Of a stretch of DNA of 39,865 nucleotides, positions 1 to 8,943 are shown piece by piece. A model generated the notes under the pieces. That model made no database searches and was not told the origin of the DNA. It saw only the letters and a list, made by a program, of their open reading frames with translations. Origin of the DNA: Candidatus Parcubacteria bacterium (GTDB taxonomy: Bacteria > Patescibacteriota > Minisyncoccia > Phycocordibacterales > JAKAEA01). Numbering within the stretch: the stretch's first letter is position 1; every line of letters begins with the position of its first letter. The stretch covers positions 1-39,865 of the forward strand of contig JAIFWI010000005.1 in the NCBI GenBank assembly GCA_019661945.1. The letters run 5' to 3'. The position numbers and the translations under genes are program-made.

Positions 1-295
1 CCATTGCTTCGTCCACGGTCTTGGTTGCTGATTCTTTGCGGACTCCGCCTTCCGGTTCATTAATTTTCAAATTAACCCGGGCATTATTTTTCATACCAAC
101 AACTCGAAGAAGGGTGCGAATGGCTTTGGCGGTATTGCCCTGACGACCGATTATCTTACCCATATCTTCCGGATTAACCGAGAGAGTCATGAGCACTCCC
201 ATCTCATCAACGGTGCGATTAGTTTTCACATCGTTTGGATGATCCACGAGAGCTTTAACAACGTAATCTAGAAACTGTGAGTCTTGTTCTGCCAT
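1..295 (-). CDS. khpA: KH-domain RNA-binding protein (KhpA-like), 3' end truncated by window edge
   Basis: Reverse complement translates MAEQDSQFLDYVVKALVDHPNDVKTNRTVDEMGVLMTLSVNPEDMGKIIGRQGNTAKAIRTLLRVVGMK...; GKIIGRQG is a KH GxxG motif; sits next to rpsP, the usual neighbour. Confidence 0.88.
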   Translation of the reverse strand, partial: MAEQDSQFLDYVVKALVDHPNDVKTNRTVDEMGVLMTLSVNPEDMGKIIGRQGNTAKAIRTLLRVVGMKNNARVNLKINEPEGGVRKESATKTVDEAM

Positions 296-389
296 TGTAT
301 TCATTTCATTCTTGTATGCAGTAGGTCGACCATTTTACTGCTCACTTAATTTTAGCAAGTGGGCACGAGGAGTCAATTGAAGTTGTGCA

Positions 390-418
390 AACAAAAACCG
401 CCTGAGCGGTTTTTGTTT
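390..418 (-). terminator. Intrinsic terminator after rpsP
   Basis: aacaaaaaccgc-ctga-gcggtttttgtt perfect hairpin with A/T tracts; overlaps the rpsP stop codon. Confidence 0.8.
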
Positions 419-806
419 AAGCTGCTGGAGCTTCTTCTGTTTTTACTTCTGCTGGAGCTGGTTCTTCTACTGGTTTTGCTTCGGCTTTAGGAGCTTCCTC
501 TTTGGGCACAGGAGCTTCTTCCTTCTTAGGCACTGTCTTCTTTGGAAGAACGTTTATTTTTTTGCCTTCGATAATCTTTTTTGAAACAAGCATGTTGTGC
601 ATCGTGTCACTAAGCTGGGCTCCAGTGCCAATTAACTGCTTAATGCGCTCAACATTGAGGGCAGTCTTATCTTTATGACGCGGATCATGAGATCCAAGCG
701 TCTCAAGCATTCGGCCGCTTTTGGTTGAATTTTTGGAATCGGTCAAAACGACCCGAAATGTCGGTTCGTGCTTTCGTCCTACGCGTTGTAATCGAATCAT
801 TAACAT
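417..806 (-). CDS. rpsP: 30S ribosomal protein S16 with Ala/Pro/Glu-rich C-terminal extension
   Basis: MIRLQRVGRKHEPTFRVVLTDSKNSTKSGRMLETLGSHDPR...; MIR start may be 3-6 nt downstream of the ORF start. Confidence 0.95.
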   Translation of the reverse strand: MLMIRLQRVGRKHEPTFRVVLTDSKNSTKSGRMLETLGSHDPRHKDKTALNVERIKQLIGTGAQLSDTMHNMLVSKKIIEGKKINVLPKKTVPKKEEAPVPKEEAPKAEAKPVEEPAPAEVKTEEAPAA

Positions 807-846
807 TCGTTGGATATTAACAGATTATTGAAATTAATTAGGTCAA

Positions 847-874
847 CAAAAAAGACCAGGACAAACCTTGGTCT
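847..874 (-). terminator. Intrinsic terminator after purC
   Basis: minus strand AGACCAAGG-TTTGT-CCTGGTCT-TTTTT. Confidence 0.75.
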
Positions 875-911
875 CAGCACTTCAGGAGCTACTTCCTCAG
901 ATGAACAAACA

Positions 912-1856
912 TCACGGCCATCTTTCACCTGTCAGCCATTCGTAGGCTTCAATGTACCGATTCCGAGTGGCACTCACAATGTCAGGAGGCAACTCGGGAG
1001 CTGGCGACTCCTTGTTCCAACGACCTTGCTGGAATTCATTCTCCAAGTAGTTTCGAACGAACTGTTTGTCGAAACTCTCCTGATCGCGGCCAGGCTCATA
1101 CCGATTGGCCGGCCAGAAACGGCTTGAATCGGGTGTCAGTACTTCGTCGATAAGAATGAGACGGTACACACGGTCTATGTCCTGTATCAAACCGAATTCA
1201 AACTTGGTGTCAGCGAGAATTACTCCCTGCCCCGCTGCATACTCGCTTGCCTCGCGGTAGAGCTTAAGGGTTGCATCACGCAGATCCTCAGCAATACCGA
1301 AGCTCAACATTCTTCCTTGATACAGGTCGCGCAACCGCCGATCCATTTCCTCAAAACTAATGTTCACGTCATGTCCCGTCTCTGCCTTCGTGGATGGGGT
1401 AAAAATCGGTTCAGGTAGTTTGTCGCATTGCCTGAGTCCAAGAGGCAACTTGTGACCAGGCACAGTACCCGTATCCCGATAGTCTTTCCAAAAGGAGCCA
1501 GCCAAGTAGCCCCGAGCAACACACTCAAAGGGAATGACCTCAGCCTGTTTGACGAGCATTGACCGGCGCCAAAGCTCATCGCAATAAGGCTGTAATTGCT
1601 GGGGGTATTTTGTAACATCAGCCGTGATCAAATGATGCTGGATACCGCTATCCTTCATTCTCTCGAACCAGAACAGGCTCAAGGCTGTAAGGATCTTGCC
1701 CTTATCGGGAATGCCGTTGGGCATTTCGCAGTCGAACGCACTGATTCGATCTGTCGCTTCGATGAGCATCGTGCCGTTGCCCAGATCGAGCGTATGACGA
1801 ACCTTGCCACGACGCATCTTGAAAGGCAGTCCGCTTTCCATCAATACTTTAGCCAT
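912..1856 (-). CDS. purC: Phosphoribosylaminoimidazole-succinocarboxamide synthase
   Basis: SAICAR synthase motifs: GKVRHTLDLGNGTMLIEATDRISAFD, FECVARGYLAGSFWKDY, LADTKFEFG; SD AAGGAG upstream of ATG. Confidence 0.95.
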   Translation of the reverse strand: MAKVLMESGLPFKMRRGKVRHTLDLGNGTMLIEATDRISAFDCEMPNGIPDKGKILTALSLFWFERMKDSGIQHHLITADVTKYPQQLQPYCDELWRRSMLVKQAEVIPFECVARGYLAGSFWKDYRDTGTVPGHKLPLGLRQCDKLPEPIFTPSTKAETGHDVNISFEEMDRRLRDLYQGRMLSFGIAEDLRDATLKLYREASEYAAGQGVILADTKFEFGLIQDIDRVYRLILIDEVLTPDSSRFWPANRYEPGRDQESFDKQFVRNYLENEFQQGRWNKESPAPELPPDIVSATRNRYIEAYEWLTGERWP

Positions 1857-1977
1857 GACCTGTCTCCTTCTCGATTCGAAGCCTTCCAGCTACGCGCTGG
1901 ACTGTTCTATATACAATAAAATAGTAATTTTATTCCATTGTCAATCTGACATTTTTTGATATAGTTCTAAATACGTT

Positions 1978-3987
1978 ATGAAACAAATGCATCAGTCAGG
2001 TAAAGAAAAGCGCGCAGAGGAAAAGAAACACTTAACAGGTACTATTCGCACCACCGGCAAAGGCATGGGCTTTGTCGAGGTAGATGGGCACGAAGAAGAT
2101 ATCGTTGTTGAACCAGAATTTCTAAATCACGCATTTAATGGGGATACCGTAGAAATCATACTCGCTGGAGAATACCGTGACGCTAAACGCGGCCGCCTTC
2201 GCTTGGGAACAGATACAACCTTAAGTAAACCTAGACAGGCCGGACAAGTCATAAAAATAATTGAACGCGCCAAGAAACAATTTGTCGGCCTTTTGGTTAA
2301 CAAGGAGGGCAATATTTGGCTTATGCCTGACGACCGAAAAATGTATGTGCCGATCGTTGTACCAGATCCAAAACCCGAGCAAATGGGTAAAAAGGTTTTG
2401 GTAAAGATTACCCATTGGGAAAAGAGTGCGCAATATCCAACCGGCGAAGTTGTTCAGGTTCTTGGTGAAAAAGGTGACCATGAAACAGAGATTCAATCTA
2501 TTATTCTCGATCGTGGCATTGATACAAATTTCCCACCTGAAGTAGATGCAGAAGCTCATGCTCTTGAGAAAAGCGAGAAACCATTACCGGCAGAAGAAAT
2601 TGCCAAGCGAAAAGATTTTCGTAATACTTTAACATTTACTATCGACCCTGCTGATGCTAAAGATTTCGATGATGCACTATCACTCAAAGAGATTGGAAAT
2701 GGGCTGTATGAAATTGGCGTGCACATTGCCGACGTTTCTTATTATGTCAGACCTGGCACAAATCTCGATCGCGAAGCAATCAAACGTGCCACGTCTATCT
2801 ATATGGTTGACCGGACTATTCCCATGCTTCCTGAAGTTCTCTCCAATGACCTCTGTAGTCTAAACCCTAATGAAGATAAATTTGCTTTCTCAGCAGTTTT
2901 TGTCATGGACATGCAAGGCATTGTCAAAGAGCGCTGGTTCGGCCGAACAGTTATAAATTCCGATAAACGCTTTAGCTATGAAGATGCTCAGGAATCTCTT
3001 AATACAAAGGGTGAACATTTTGAAAGTCTACATACTCTTAATGAAATTGCCGGTAAACTCCGTGAGGAAAAATATAAAGAAGGGGCAATTGATTTTGAAA
3101 CAGAAGAAGTAAAATTCAAACTTGATGAACACGGCAAGCCAATTGAAGTTATTAAGAAACAAAGGCTTGATACCCACAAGCTTATTGAAGAGTACATGCT
3201 TCTGGCAAATAAAGAAGTGGCTGAGTATATTTTTAACCATCAGAAACAGAAAGCTACGGGAGCATCAATTTACCGGATCCATGATGTGCCTGATGAAGAG
3301 CGTATTCAAGATTTGGCACTATTTTTACAAGCCTTAGGCCATACTCTGCCCGTCCGCCAAGGAAAAGTTTCTTCGCAGGATATTAATAAACTGCTTAAAT
3401 CTATTCAGGGAACACCTGAAGAAGGTCTGATTAAAACCGCCACCATTCGTTCAATGGCTAAAGCAATTTACTCAACGAAAAATATCGGCCACTTTGGTCT
3501 GGCTTTTAAATTCTATACTCACTTTACCTCGCCTATCCGCCGCTATCCAGATCTTGTTGTTCACAGAATCTTAGACAGTATCCTAAAGGGAGATCAGAAA
3601 GCCGCAAAAGATGAATTTCGATCACTAGAAAAAATTGCAGCTCATTCAACCGAACGAGAGATTGCTGCCGCTGAAGCTGAACGAGCCTCAATTAAATACA
3701 AGCAAGTTGAGTATATGAGTGAACGTATTGGGGAAGAGTTTGATGGTATTATTTCAGGCGTTACAGAATGGGGCTTATATATTGAAGAAATAAATACAAA
3801 ATGTGAGGGTATGGTTCCAATTCGTGAATTGGGTAATGATTACTATATTTTCAACAAAAAGACCTACTCAATTAAGGGTGAGAAAACAAAAAAAGAATTT
3901 CGCTTGGGAGACAAAGTCCGCTTTCGAGTTGTCAAAGCTGATCTTGATGCCAAAACTCTTGATTATGCACTAAGCGAGAGCAAGTAA
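1978..3987 (+). CDS. rnr: Ribonuclease R (RNB family exoribonuclease with S1 domain)
   Basis: TFTIDPADAKDFDDALSL, HFTSPIRRYPDLVVHRIL, C-terminal S1-like domain. Confidence 0.96.
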   Translation: MKQMHQSGKEKRAEEKKHLTGTIRTTGKGMGFVEVDGHEEDIVVEPEFLNHAFNGDTVEIILAGEYRDAKRGRLRLGTDTTLSKPRQAGQVIKIIERAKKQFVGLLVNKEGNIWLMPDDRKMYVPIVVPDPKPEQMGKKVLVKITHWEKSAQYPTGEVVQVLGEKGDHETEIQSIILDRGIDTNFPPEVDAEAHALEKSEKPLPAEEIAKRKDFRNTLTFTIDPADAKDFDDALSLKEIGNGLYEIGVHIADVSYYVRPGTNLDREAIKRATSIYMVDRTIPMLPEVLSNDLCSLNPNEDKFAFSAVFVMDMQGIVKERWFGRTVINSDKRFSYEDAQESLNTKGEHFESLHTLNEIAGKLREEKYKEGAIDFETEEVKFKLDEHGKPIEVIKKQRLDTHKLIEEYMLLANKEVAEYIFNHQKQKATGASIYRIHDVPDEERIQDLALFLQALGHTLPVRQGKVSSQDINKLLKSIQGTPEEGLIKTATIRSMAKAIYSTKNIGHFGLAFKFYTHFTSPIRRYPDLVVHRILDSILKGDQKAAKDEFRSLEKIAAHSTEREIAAAEAERASIKYKQVEYMSERIGEEFDGIISGVTEWGLYIEEINTKCEGMVPIRELGNDYYIFNKKTYSIKGEKTKKEFRLGDKVRFRVVKADLDAKTLDYALSESK

Positions 3988-4054
3988 TAAAAATTTTCAG
4001 GTCCTCGGATCTCCCGTCTGCGCGGGCCAGACCATGAAAATTTTTATTACTTGC
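3980..4054. repeat. Palindromic repeat copy 1: 35-bp core (4000-4034) flanked by 20-bp perfect inverted arms (3980-3999 / 4035-4054)
   Basis: gcaagtaataaaaattttca | ggtcctcggatctcccgtctgcgcgggccagacca | tgaaaatttttattacttgc; core recurs at 8307-8341. Confidence 0.95.
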
Positions 4055-4068
4055 GATAGCTTAGTAAA

Positions 4069-6327
4069 TCATTTTGCTACCGCTAGTGCCTCATCAAATT
4101 TGATTGAGAGAAGCTTCGAGAAACCCTCAGAACTCATAGTCACACCGTAGAGCACTCCAGCTCGAGACATAGTTTCACGATTGTGGGTAATAAGAATAAG
4201 TTGTGAATATTTTGAAAGATTTTCGATCATATCGCCATACTTACGAGAGTTGGCTTCATCAAGGGCAGCATCGGTTTCATCAAGAATAATAAAGGGCGGT
4301 GGATTGACTTGAGAAATTGCAAAAAGCAGAGCAATTGAGGTTAGGGCCCGCTCGCCTCCAGAGAGCATCATTAAGCCTTTAATACGCTTCTGCGGTAGGC
4401 TAACATTGATATCGATGCCCTCTTCCGTGGCCTCGTCTGTAGCTTCAGGGAAGGCCGGGGTCTCTTCATCCCCTAACTCCAATTCATAATCAGACTTTTT
4501 GCGTTTCTTTTCTTCTTTCACGACAGTAAGACTTGCTGATCCCCCGCCAAACATCAATGCAAAAAATTCTTGGAATTGCTTGTTAATCTTTTCCACCCCT
4601 AATTTAAATTCGACAGTTAATTTCTCATCAAGATCTTTAATTAAAACCCTGAGTGTTTCAGCCGACTTTTCCAAGTCTTCAATTTCTCTGGCTAGAAATT
4701 CATCTCGGCTCTTGGTTTCGTCATACTCTTTCATGACATCTTCACCACCGGCTCCGCCGGCATCCTCAAGTCTGATTTTAATGCGTTCAATATTTTTTCT
4801 CCTTTCGTCTTGAGCATGTCTGTCTGACTCAAATTCAGCTGTAAGATGAGCGAAATCAAGAACAGCTCTCCCTGCAAGAGTTGCAGCTTCTTGTAGTTCA
4901 CGTTTGAAGTCAGCCTCAATAACCTGTAACTTTTCTTGCCCTGCCTGAAGCGCATGTATCACTCCGTGGAGCTCATTCTGTTCTGCCATTATTTTAAAGA
5001 CCGTTTTTTCAGCATCACGATTGGTATCTTTTTCCAACTCTATGGCAGATTGTAATTCTTTGTATTGCTTATTGAGATCGAGCTCAATCTCTTGAGCAGC
5101 TGACAATTTTTGACTCAATCTTTCTTTTTCTGCCCGAAGCACCATTAATTCTTGTTCGGATTCTGCAATACCACCGTTTGTGGTACTGTCTTTGTTTTTT
5201 AAAATAAATTCTCGAAGCAGACTACCTATACCTCGCACTATTTCTTTAAGTGTTGAAGAATTCTCCTCAGTTTCGGCTTGAGTGACTTGTTTATAAATTG
5301 TTTCTGCAACAGACTCTACTTCGCGAAGATGAACTACCTTTGCTTCGTCCGACTGGGCCAGTTCTCTCTGCTTTTTTATAATCCTCTCTTCAGCAGAAAT
5401 CTGTCCTTCAATTCGGCCTGTTTCTCGCATAATTTCATCTCGTTCTTTTCGAACCTCACTCAACTTTGATTCAAGAGATAAAAGCTCTTGGCTCTGGCCG
5501 TCTTTATTTTTCGAACGTTCAAGAACCGCTCGCGCCCTTGCTGCTGCTTCATCCAATTCTTGTCTGCGTTTCTCCGGTTCAATCCGAGCCTTCTCTAACC
5601 TCTCCTTTTCGTACTTGATATACACTTCTTCGCGCCTGAAATAATCTTGATATAAGGTCACCAATTGCGAGCGCATTTCTCGAGCTTTTTCTACTTTCTC
5701 AACTTGTTTTTGCAAAAAGCGAATATGCGGAGCAATTTCCTTGCGTAATGAATAAACCTGCTTTAAATTCTCTTGTGTCTTATCAAGCTTGCGTTCACTT
5801 TCCTGACGCTTGTAGTAATAAATTTTAAGTCCTAGAGCGTCCTCAATCATTTCCCGACGTTCTCTGAGATTAGCATTCAAGATTTTGTCGGCTTCACCTT
5901 GGGAAATAATATGATGACCTGAGGCGCCGATATGGGCGCCGGCCAAGAGTTCGATAATATCTTTCAGCCGCACTAAACTGCCATTGATAAAATACTCATT
6001 AGCTGAATCGCGGTGGACTACACGTTCGAGTGAAACTTCATCAAAATCAATATGTAATTCTCTTTTACTATTATCAAAAATAACTTTTACTGAAGCACGA
6101 TTCTGTCTGCTCATTGATTTTCCACCATTAAAAATCAAATCTTCTCCGCGCTTGCCGCGCATTGATTTAATAGATTGCTCGCCTAAAACAAACCGAAAGG
6201 CCTCAGCTACATTCGATTTGCCTGAACCATTTGGCCCAACAATAGACGTAATCGGCACATTAAATTCAAGCACGGCCTTCTTGGCGAATGACTTAAATCC
6301 TTGAATTTCCAGAGACTTCAGATACAT
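4069..6327 (-). CDS. smc: Short SMC-family chromosome segregation ATPase lacking a recognisable hinge domain
   Basis: Walker A IVGPNGSGKSNV, signature MMLSGGERALTSIALLFAI, Walker B PPFIILDETDAALDEAN; only 752 aa in one intact ORF. Confidence 0.9.
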   Translation of the reverse strand: MYLKSLEIQGFKSFAKKAVLEFNVPITSIVGPNGSGKSNVAEAFRFVLGEQSIKSMRGKRGEDLIFNGGKSMSRQNRASVKVIFDNSKRELHIDFDEVSLERVVHRDSANEYFINGSLVRLKDIIELLAGAHIGASGHHIISQGEADKILNANLRERREMIEDALGLKIYYYKRQESERKLDKTQENLKQVYSLRKEIAPHIRFLQKQVEKVEKAREMRSQLVTLYQDYFRREEVYIKYEKERLEKARIEPEKRRQELDEAAARARAVLERSKNKDGQSQELLSLESKLSEVRKERDEIMRETGRIEGQISAEERIIKKQRELAQSDEAKVVHLREVESVAETIYKQVTQAETEENSSTLKEIVRGIGSLLREFILKNKDSTTNGGIAESEQELMVLRAEKERLSQKLSAAQEIELDLNKQYKELQSAIELEKDTNRDAEKTVFKIMAEQNELHGVIHALQAGQEKLQVIEADFKRELQEAATLAGRAVLDFAHLTAEFESDRHAQDERRKNIERIKIRLEDAGGAGGEDVMKEYDETKSRDEFLAREIEDLEKSAETLRVLIKDLDEKLTVEFKLGVEKINKQFQEFFALMFGGGSASLTVVKEEKKRKKSDYELELGDEETPAFPEATDEATEEGIDINVSLPQKRIKGLMMLSGGERALTSIALLFAISQVNPPPFIILDETDAALDEANSRKYGDMIENLSKYSQLILITHNRETMSRAGVLYGVTMSSEGFSKLLSIKFDEALAVAK

Positions 6328-6353
6328 GTGCTATTACTATAACACATGTTAAA

Positions 6354-7049
6354 TTAGGCCCACTCTTTTTCGATAAGACCCTTGTGAGCGGCGTTTTGTT
6401 CGGCTTCTTGCTTTGATTTTCCTTCACCTGTAACAACGAGATCATTTCCTAAATAGACACCAACCGTAAAGCGTTTGTCATGGTCTGGCCCAATTTCTTT
6501 AACTGTTTTATATGACGGAGTTACTCCCGCTTTCTCTTGAGCCGCTTCTTGAAACTTAGATTTTGCATCAATCCATGTACCCTTTTCAACAATATCATCG
6601 ATAAGATGGAAAATATGTTTAGCAATAAAATCTCGGGTGGCATCATAGCCCTGGTCCATATAGAGCGCACCAAGAAATGCTTCGAAAGTATTAGCCAAAA
6701 TATATGTTCGGGCTCGGCCGGTATCCTTGGCTTCGCCATGAGAAAGCAAAAGAAACTCATTCATGCCGAGTTCGGTAGCTGCTTGAGCCAATGTATTCGA
6801 ATTAACCAAAGCCGATCGGTATGATGTCAGCTCACCTTCAGGTTTTTCAGGATATTTTTTATACAAATAGTCAGTAACAATAAGTTCAAGGACAGCATCA
6901 CCGAGAAATTCAAGACGTTCATTGTGTTCCATCCCGGCACTTCTGTTTTCATTTAAAAATGAGCGGTGCGTAAAAGCCTGACGCAAAAGCGCCTTATCTT
7001 TAAAGGTTACGTCAACCTTTTTTTCAAATTGTGAAAAATCTTTAATCAT
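6354..7049 (-). CDS. rnc: Ribonuclease III
   Basis: NERLEFLGDAVLELIVTDYLY signature; C-terminal dsRNA-binding domain. Confidence 0.97.
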   Translation of the reverse strand: MIKDFSQFEKKVDVTFKDKALLRQAFTHRSFLNENRSAGMEHNERLEFLGDAVLELIVTDYLYKKYPEKPEGELTSYRSALVNSNTLAQAATELGMNEFLLLSHGEAKDTGRARTYILANTFEAFLGALYMDQGYDATRDFIAKHIFHLIDDIVEKGTWIDAKSKFQEAAQEKAGVTPSYKTVKEIGPDHDKRFTVGVYLGNDLVVTGEGKSKQEAEQNAAHKGLIEKEWA

Positions 7050-7062
7050 GTCAGGACAATTT

Positions 7063-7962
7063 CTATTTCTGCGCCAGAATGATATTAATCGCCTTGGTTA
7101 CAATCGGTAAAATATCATTATAAAAATTAAGTTCAAGAATATCTTTCAATTTAAACCATTTTGCATCATCTAGTCCGCCTTTTTCTTCAAGTTTTATTTC
7201 ATTAAACGGTGATTCTACTAAAAAGTATGTTACGTGCTTTTTCTTTTTTCCGGTCTCAGGATTAAAGGCAACATAGGTATTCTCATCAAGCTTTTCTCGA
7301 ATTTCAATATCGAGTCCCAGTTCATCTTTGACGTTTCGGATGGTACCAGCCTCAAGATTTTCTTCTCCTTGGAGTTTTCCTTTGGTCAATGTCCAATGGC
7401 CGAAAATATCATGGATGAGTGCTAAATATACTTGCCCATCAGCCTCACGAGCATATACCACTGCCCCGCTTAAATGTTCAATAGGCAAATCTTTATCAGG
7501 TACATCCTTAAATTTCTTTTTGGATGTTTCATCTTTACCTGGCTCGCCTATTTCTTTATAAACTGCCCCAAGAACACCGTTTACGAATTTACTGGAAGTA
7601 TCACTACCATAATTTTTTGCTAATTCAATTGCCTCATTAATGGCCACTTTAGCTGGCACTTCTTTACGATCGGAGAAAAGAAGTTCATAAAGACCCAGGC
7701 GTAAAATATTTCGGTCAACAACTGAAATTTTATCAATCGGCCAATCGGGTGCCGCTTTTTCGATAATAGTATCAAGTTCCCTCTGTTTACCCATAACACC
7801 GCGCAGGAGTTTGTCCATAAAGCTAAAATCGCCCATTCCAGGGGCGAATTCCTCGGCATTACGTTTAAAGATATCAAAAGCTTCACCCTGGCTCTTGTGG
7901 CCAAAGTCCCATTCATATAGGGATTGAAGAACAATCGATCGTGAAAGATGCCTATTTGCCAT
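7063..7962 (-). CDS. nusB: NusB fused to a C-terminal NUDIX hydrolase domain
   Basis: N-terminal NusB (RSIVLQSLYEWDFG...ISVVDRNILRLGLYELLF...VAINEAIELAKNYG); C-terminal NUDIX-like box GKLQGEENLEAGTIRNVKDELGL. Confidence 0.9.
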   Translation of the reverse strand: MANRHLSRSIVLQSLYEWDFGHKSQGEAFDIFKRNAEEFAPGMGDFSFMDKLLRGVMGKQRELDTIIEKAAPDWPIDKISVVDRNILRLGLYELLFSDRKEVPAKVAINEAIELAKNYGSDTSSKFVNGVLGAVYKEIGEPGKDETSKKKFKDVPDKDLPIEHLSGAVVYAREADGQVYLALIHDIFGHWTLTKGKLQGEENLEAGTIRNVKDELGLDIEIREKLDENTYVAFNPETGKKKKHVTYFLVESPFNEIKLEEKGGLDDAKWFKLKDILELNFYNDILPIVTKAINIILAQK

Positions 7963-7975
7963 AGTTCAAAGGAGA

Positions 7976-8233
7976 CTATTTCTTGGCCTCCGTTTTCTCA
8001 GACGAAACACCGCGCTCTAGATTTCTGGCTTTCATCTTCTTTTCCTTTCGGGCTAGAGCCGCCTTAACATCCACTACCATTCGGCCTTTGTATTTACCAC
8101 AATTAAGGCACAGGGTATGGCCAAGTTTAGGTGCACCGCATTCAGAGCACATTGAAAGTGTCCGCTCTTTAAGGGCATGATGAGATCGTCTGTTCCCGGT
8201 ATGAGCCCGGGTATGTCGCATGCGATTTACCAT
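7976..8233 (-). CDS. rpmF: 50S ribosomal protein L32 (zinc-ribbon form)
   Basis: MRHTRAHTGNRRSHHALK...CSECGAPKLGHTLCLNCGKYKGR. Confidence 0.93.
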   Translation of the reverse strand: MVNRMRHTRAHTGNRRSHHALKERTLSMCSECGAPKLGHTLCLNCGKYKGRMVVDVKAALARKEKKMKARNLERGVSSEKTEAKK

Positions 8234-8287
8234 AACTTTTGTACTATATCGTACTTTTTAAAAATTGGCAACTGAAAGGCGCGAAGT

Positions 8288-8360
8288 AAAAAGAGCAGAA
8301 TTTTTATGGTCTGGCCCGCGTAGACGGGAGATCCGAGGACCTAAAAATTCTGCTCTTTTT
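8288..8360. repeat. Palindromic repeat copy 2: same 35-bp core (8307-8341, opposite strand) with different 19-bp perfect inverted arms (8288-8306 / 8342-8360)
   Basis: aaaaagagcagaattttta | tggtctggcccgcgtagacgggagatccgaggacc | taaaaattctgctcttttt; one substitution relative to copy 1. Confidence 0.95.
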
Positions 8361-8939
8361 GCGAAGCGAGTTTAAAAAGCTTTTGCGGTGCAGCTTTGAC
8401 GGCCCATGTTTTTTAATAAGCTGCCGATGGATTTTGGTTCCATAGCCTTTGTGAATTTCTAATTTATATTTGGGATATTTCTTGGCAATTTTCGTAATGT
8501 ATCGATCCCGCGTCACCTTAGCGGCAATTGAAGCTAAGCTTATGACAGGAATTTTCTCATCACCTTTTATAATAGTTTTTTGATTCCTAAATTGCTCCGG
8601 AGCCCGCAGCGAGCCATCGAGTACAATGCTGCAGGTGGTATAATCTGCATCCAAAACATCCAAACATTCAGCAATGCCTCTTTTTATAGCATGTGAAATA
8701 CCCTTCTTATCAATAACATCAGCGCTAATTAAAGCCACATGAAAATGGAAATTACCCTCAAGCTGCCATTCAAGCATCCGGGCAAACCACCATTCTCGAG
8801 CTTGTAGCGTAAGTTTTTTAGAATCCTTGACCCCGACAAAACGCTTTTTATTAAAATCTACTGGAATGCTGACAGCCCCGACCGCAACAGGGCCAGCTAA
8901 TGGCCCGCGTCCTGCTTCATCAATACCAATAAGGTACAT
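8304..8939 (-). CDS. rnhB: Ribonuclease HII; last 12 codons encoded by the repeat core
   Basis: MYLIGIDEAGRGPLAGPVAVGAV...LASIAAKVTRDRYI; start taken at 8939, which avoids overlap with the pilin gene. Confidence 0.94.
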   Translation of the reverse strand: MYLIGIDEAGRGPLAGPVAVGAVSIPVDFNKKRFVGVKDSKKLTLQAREWWFARMLEWQLEGNFHFHVALISADVIDKKGISHAIKRGIAECLDVLDADYTTCSIVLDGSLRAPEQFRNQKTIIKGDEKIPVISLASIAAKVTRDRYITKIAKKYPKYKLEIHKGYGTKIHRQLIKKHGPSKLHRKSFLNSLRKKSRIFRSSDLPSTRARP

Positions 8940-8943
8940 GAGA

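Noticed and set aside
810-1919. Plus-strand ORFs opposite purC (105 and 107 aa)
   Set aside because: Shadow ORFs of a GC-richer gene with no SD or family resemblance.
4069-6327. smc as a truncated pseudogene
   Set aside because: Walker A, signature and Walker B are all in one uninterrupted ORF. An internal in-frame loss is more likely than decay.
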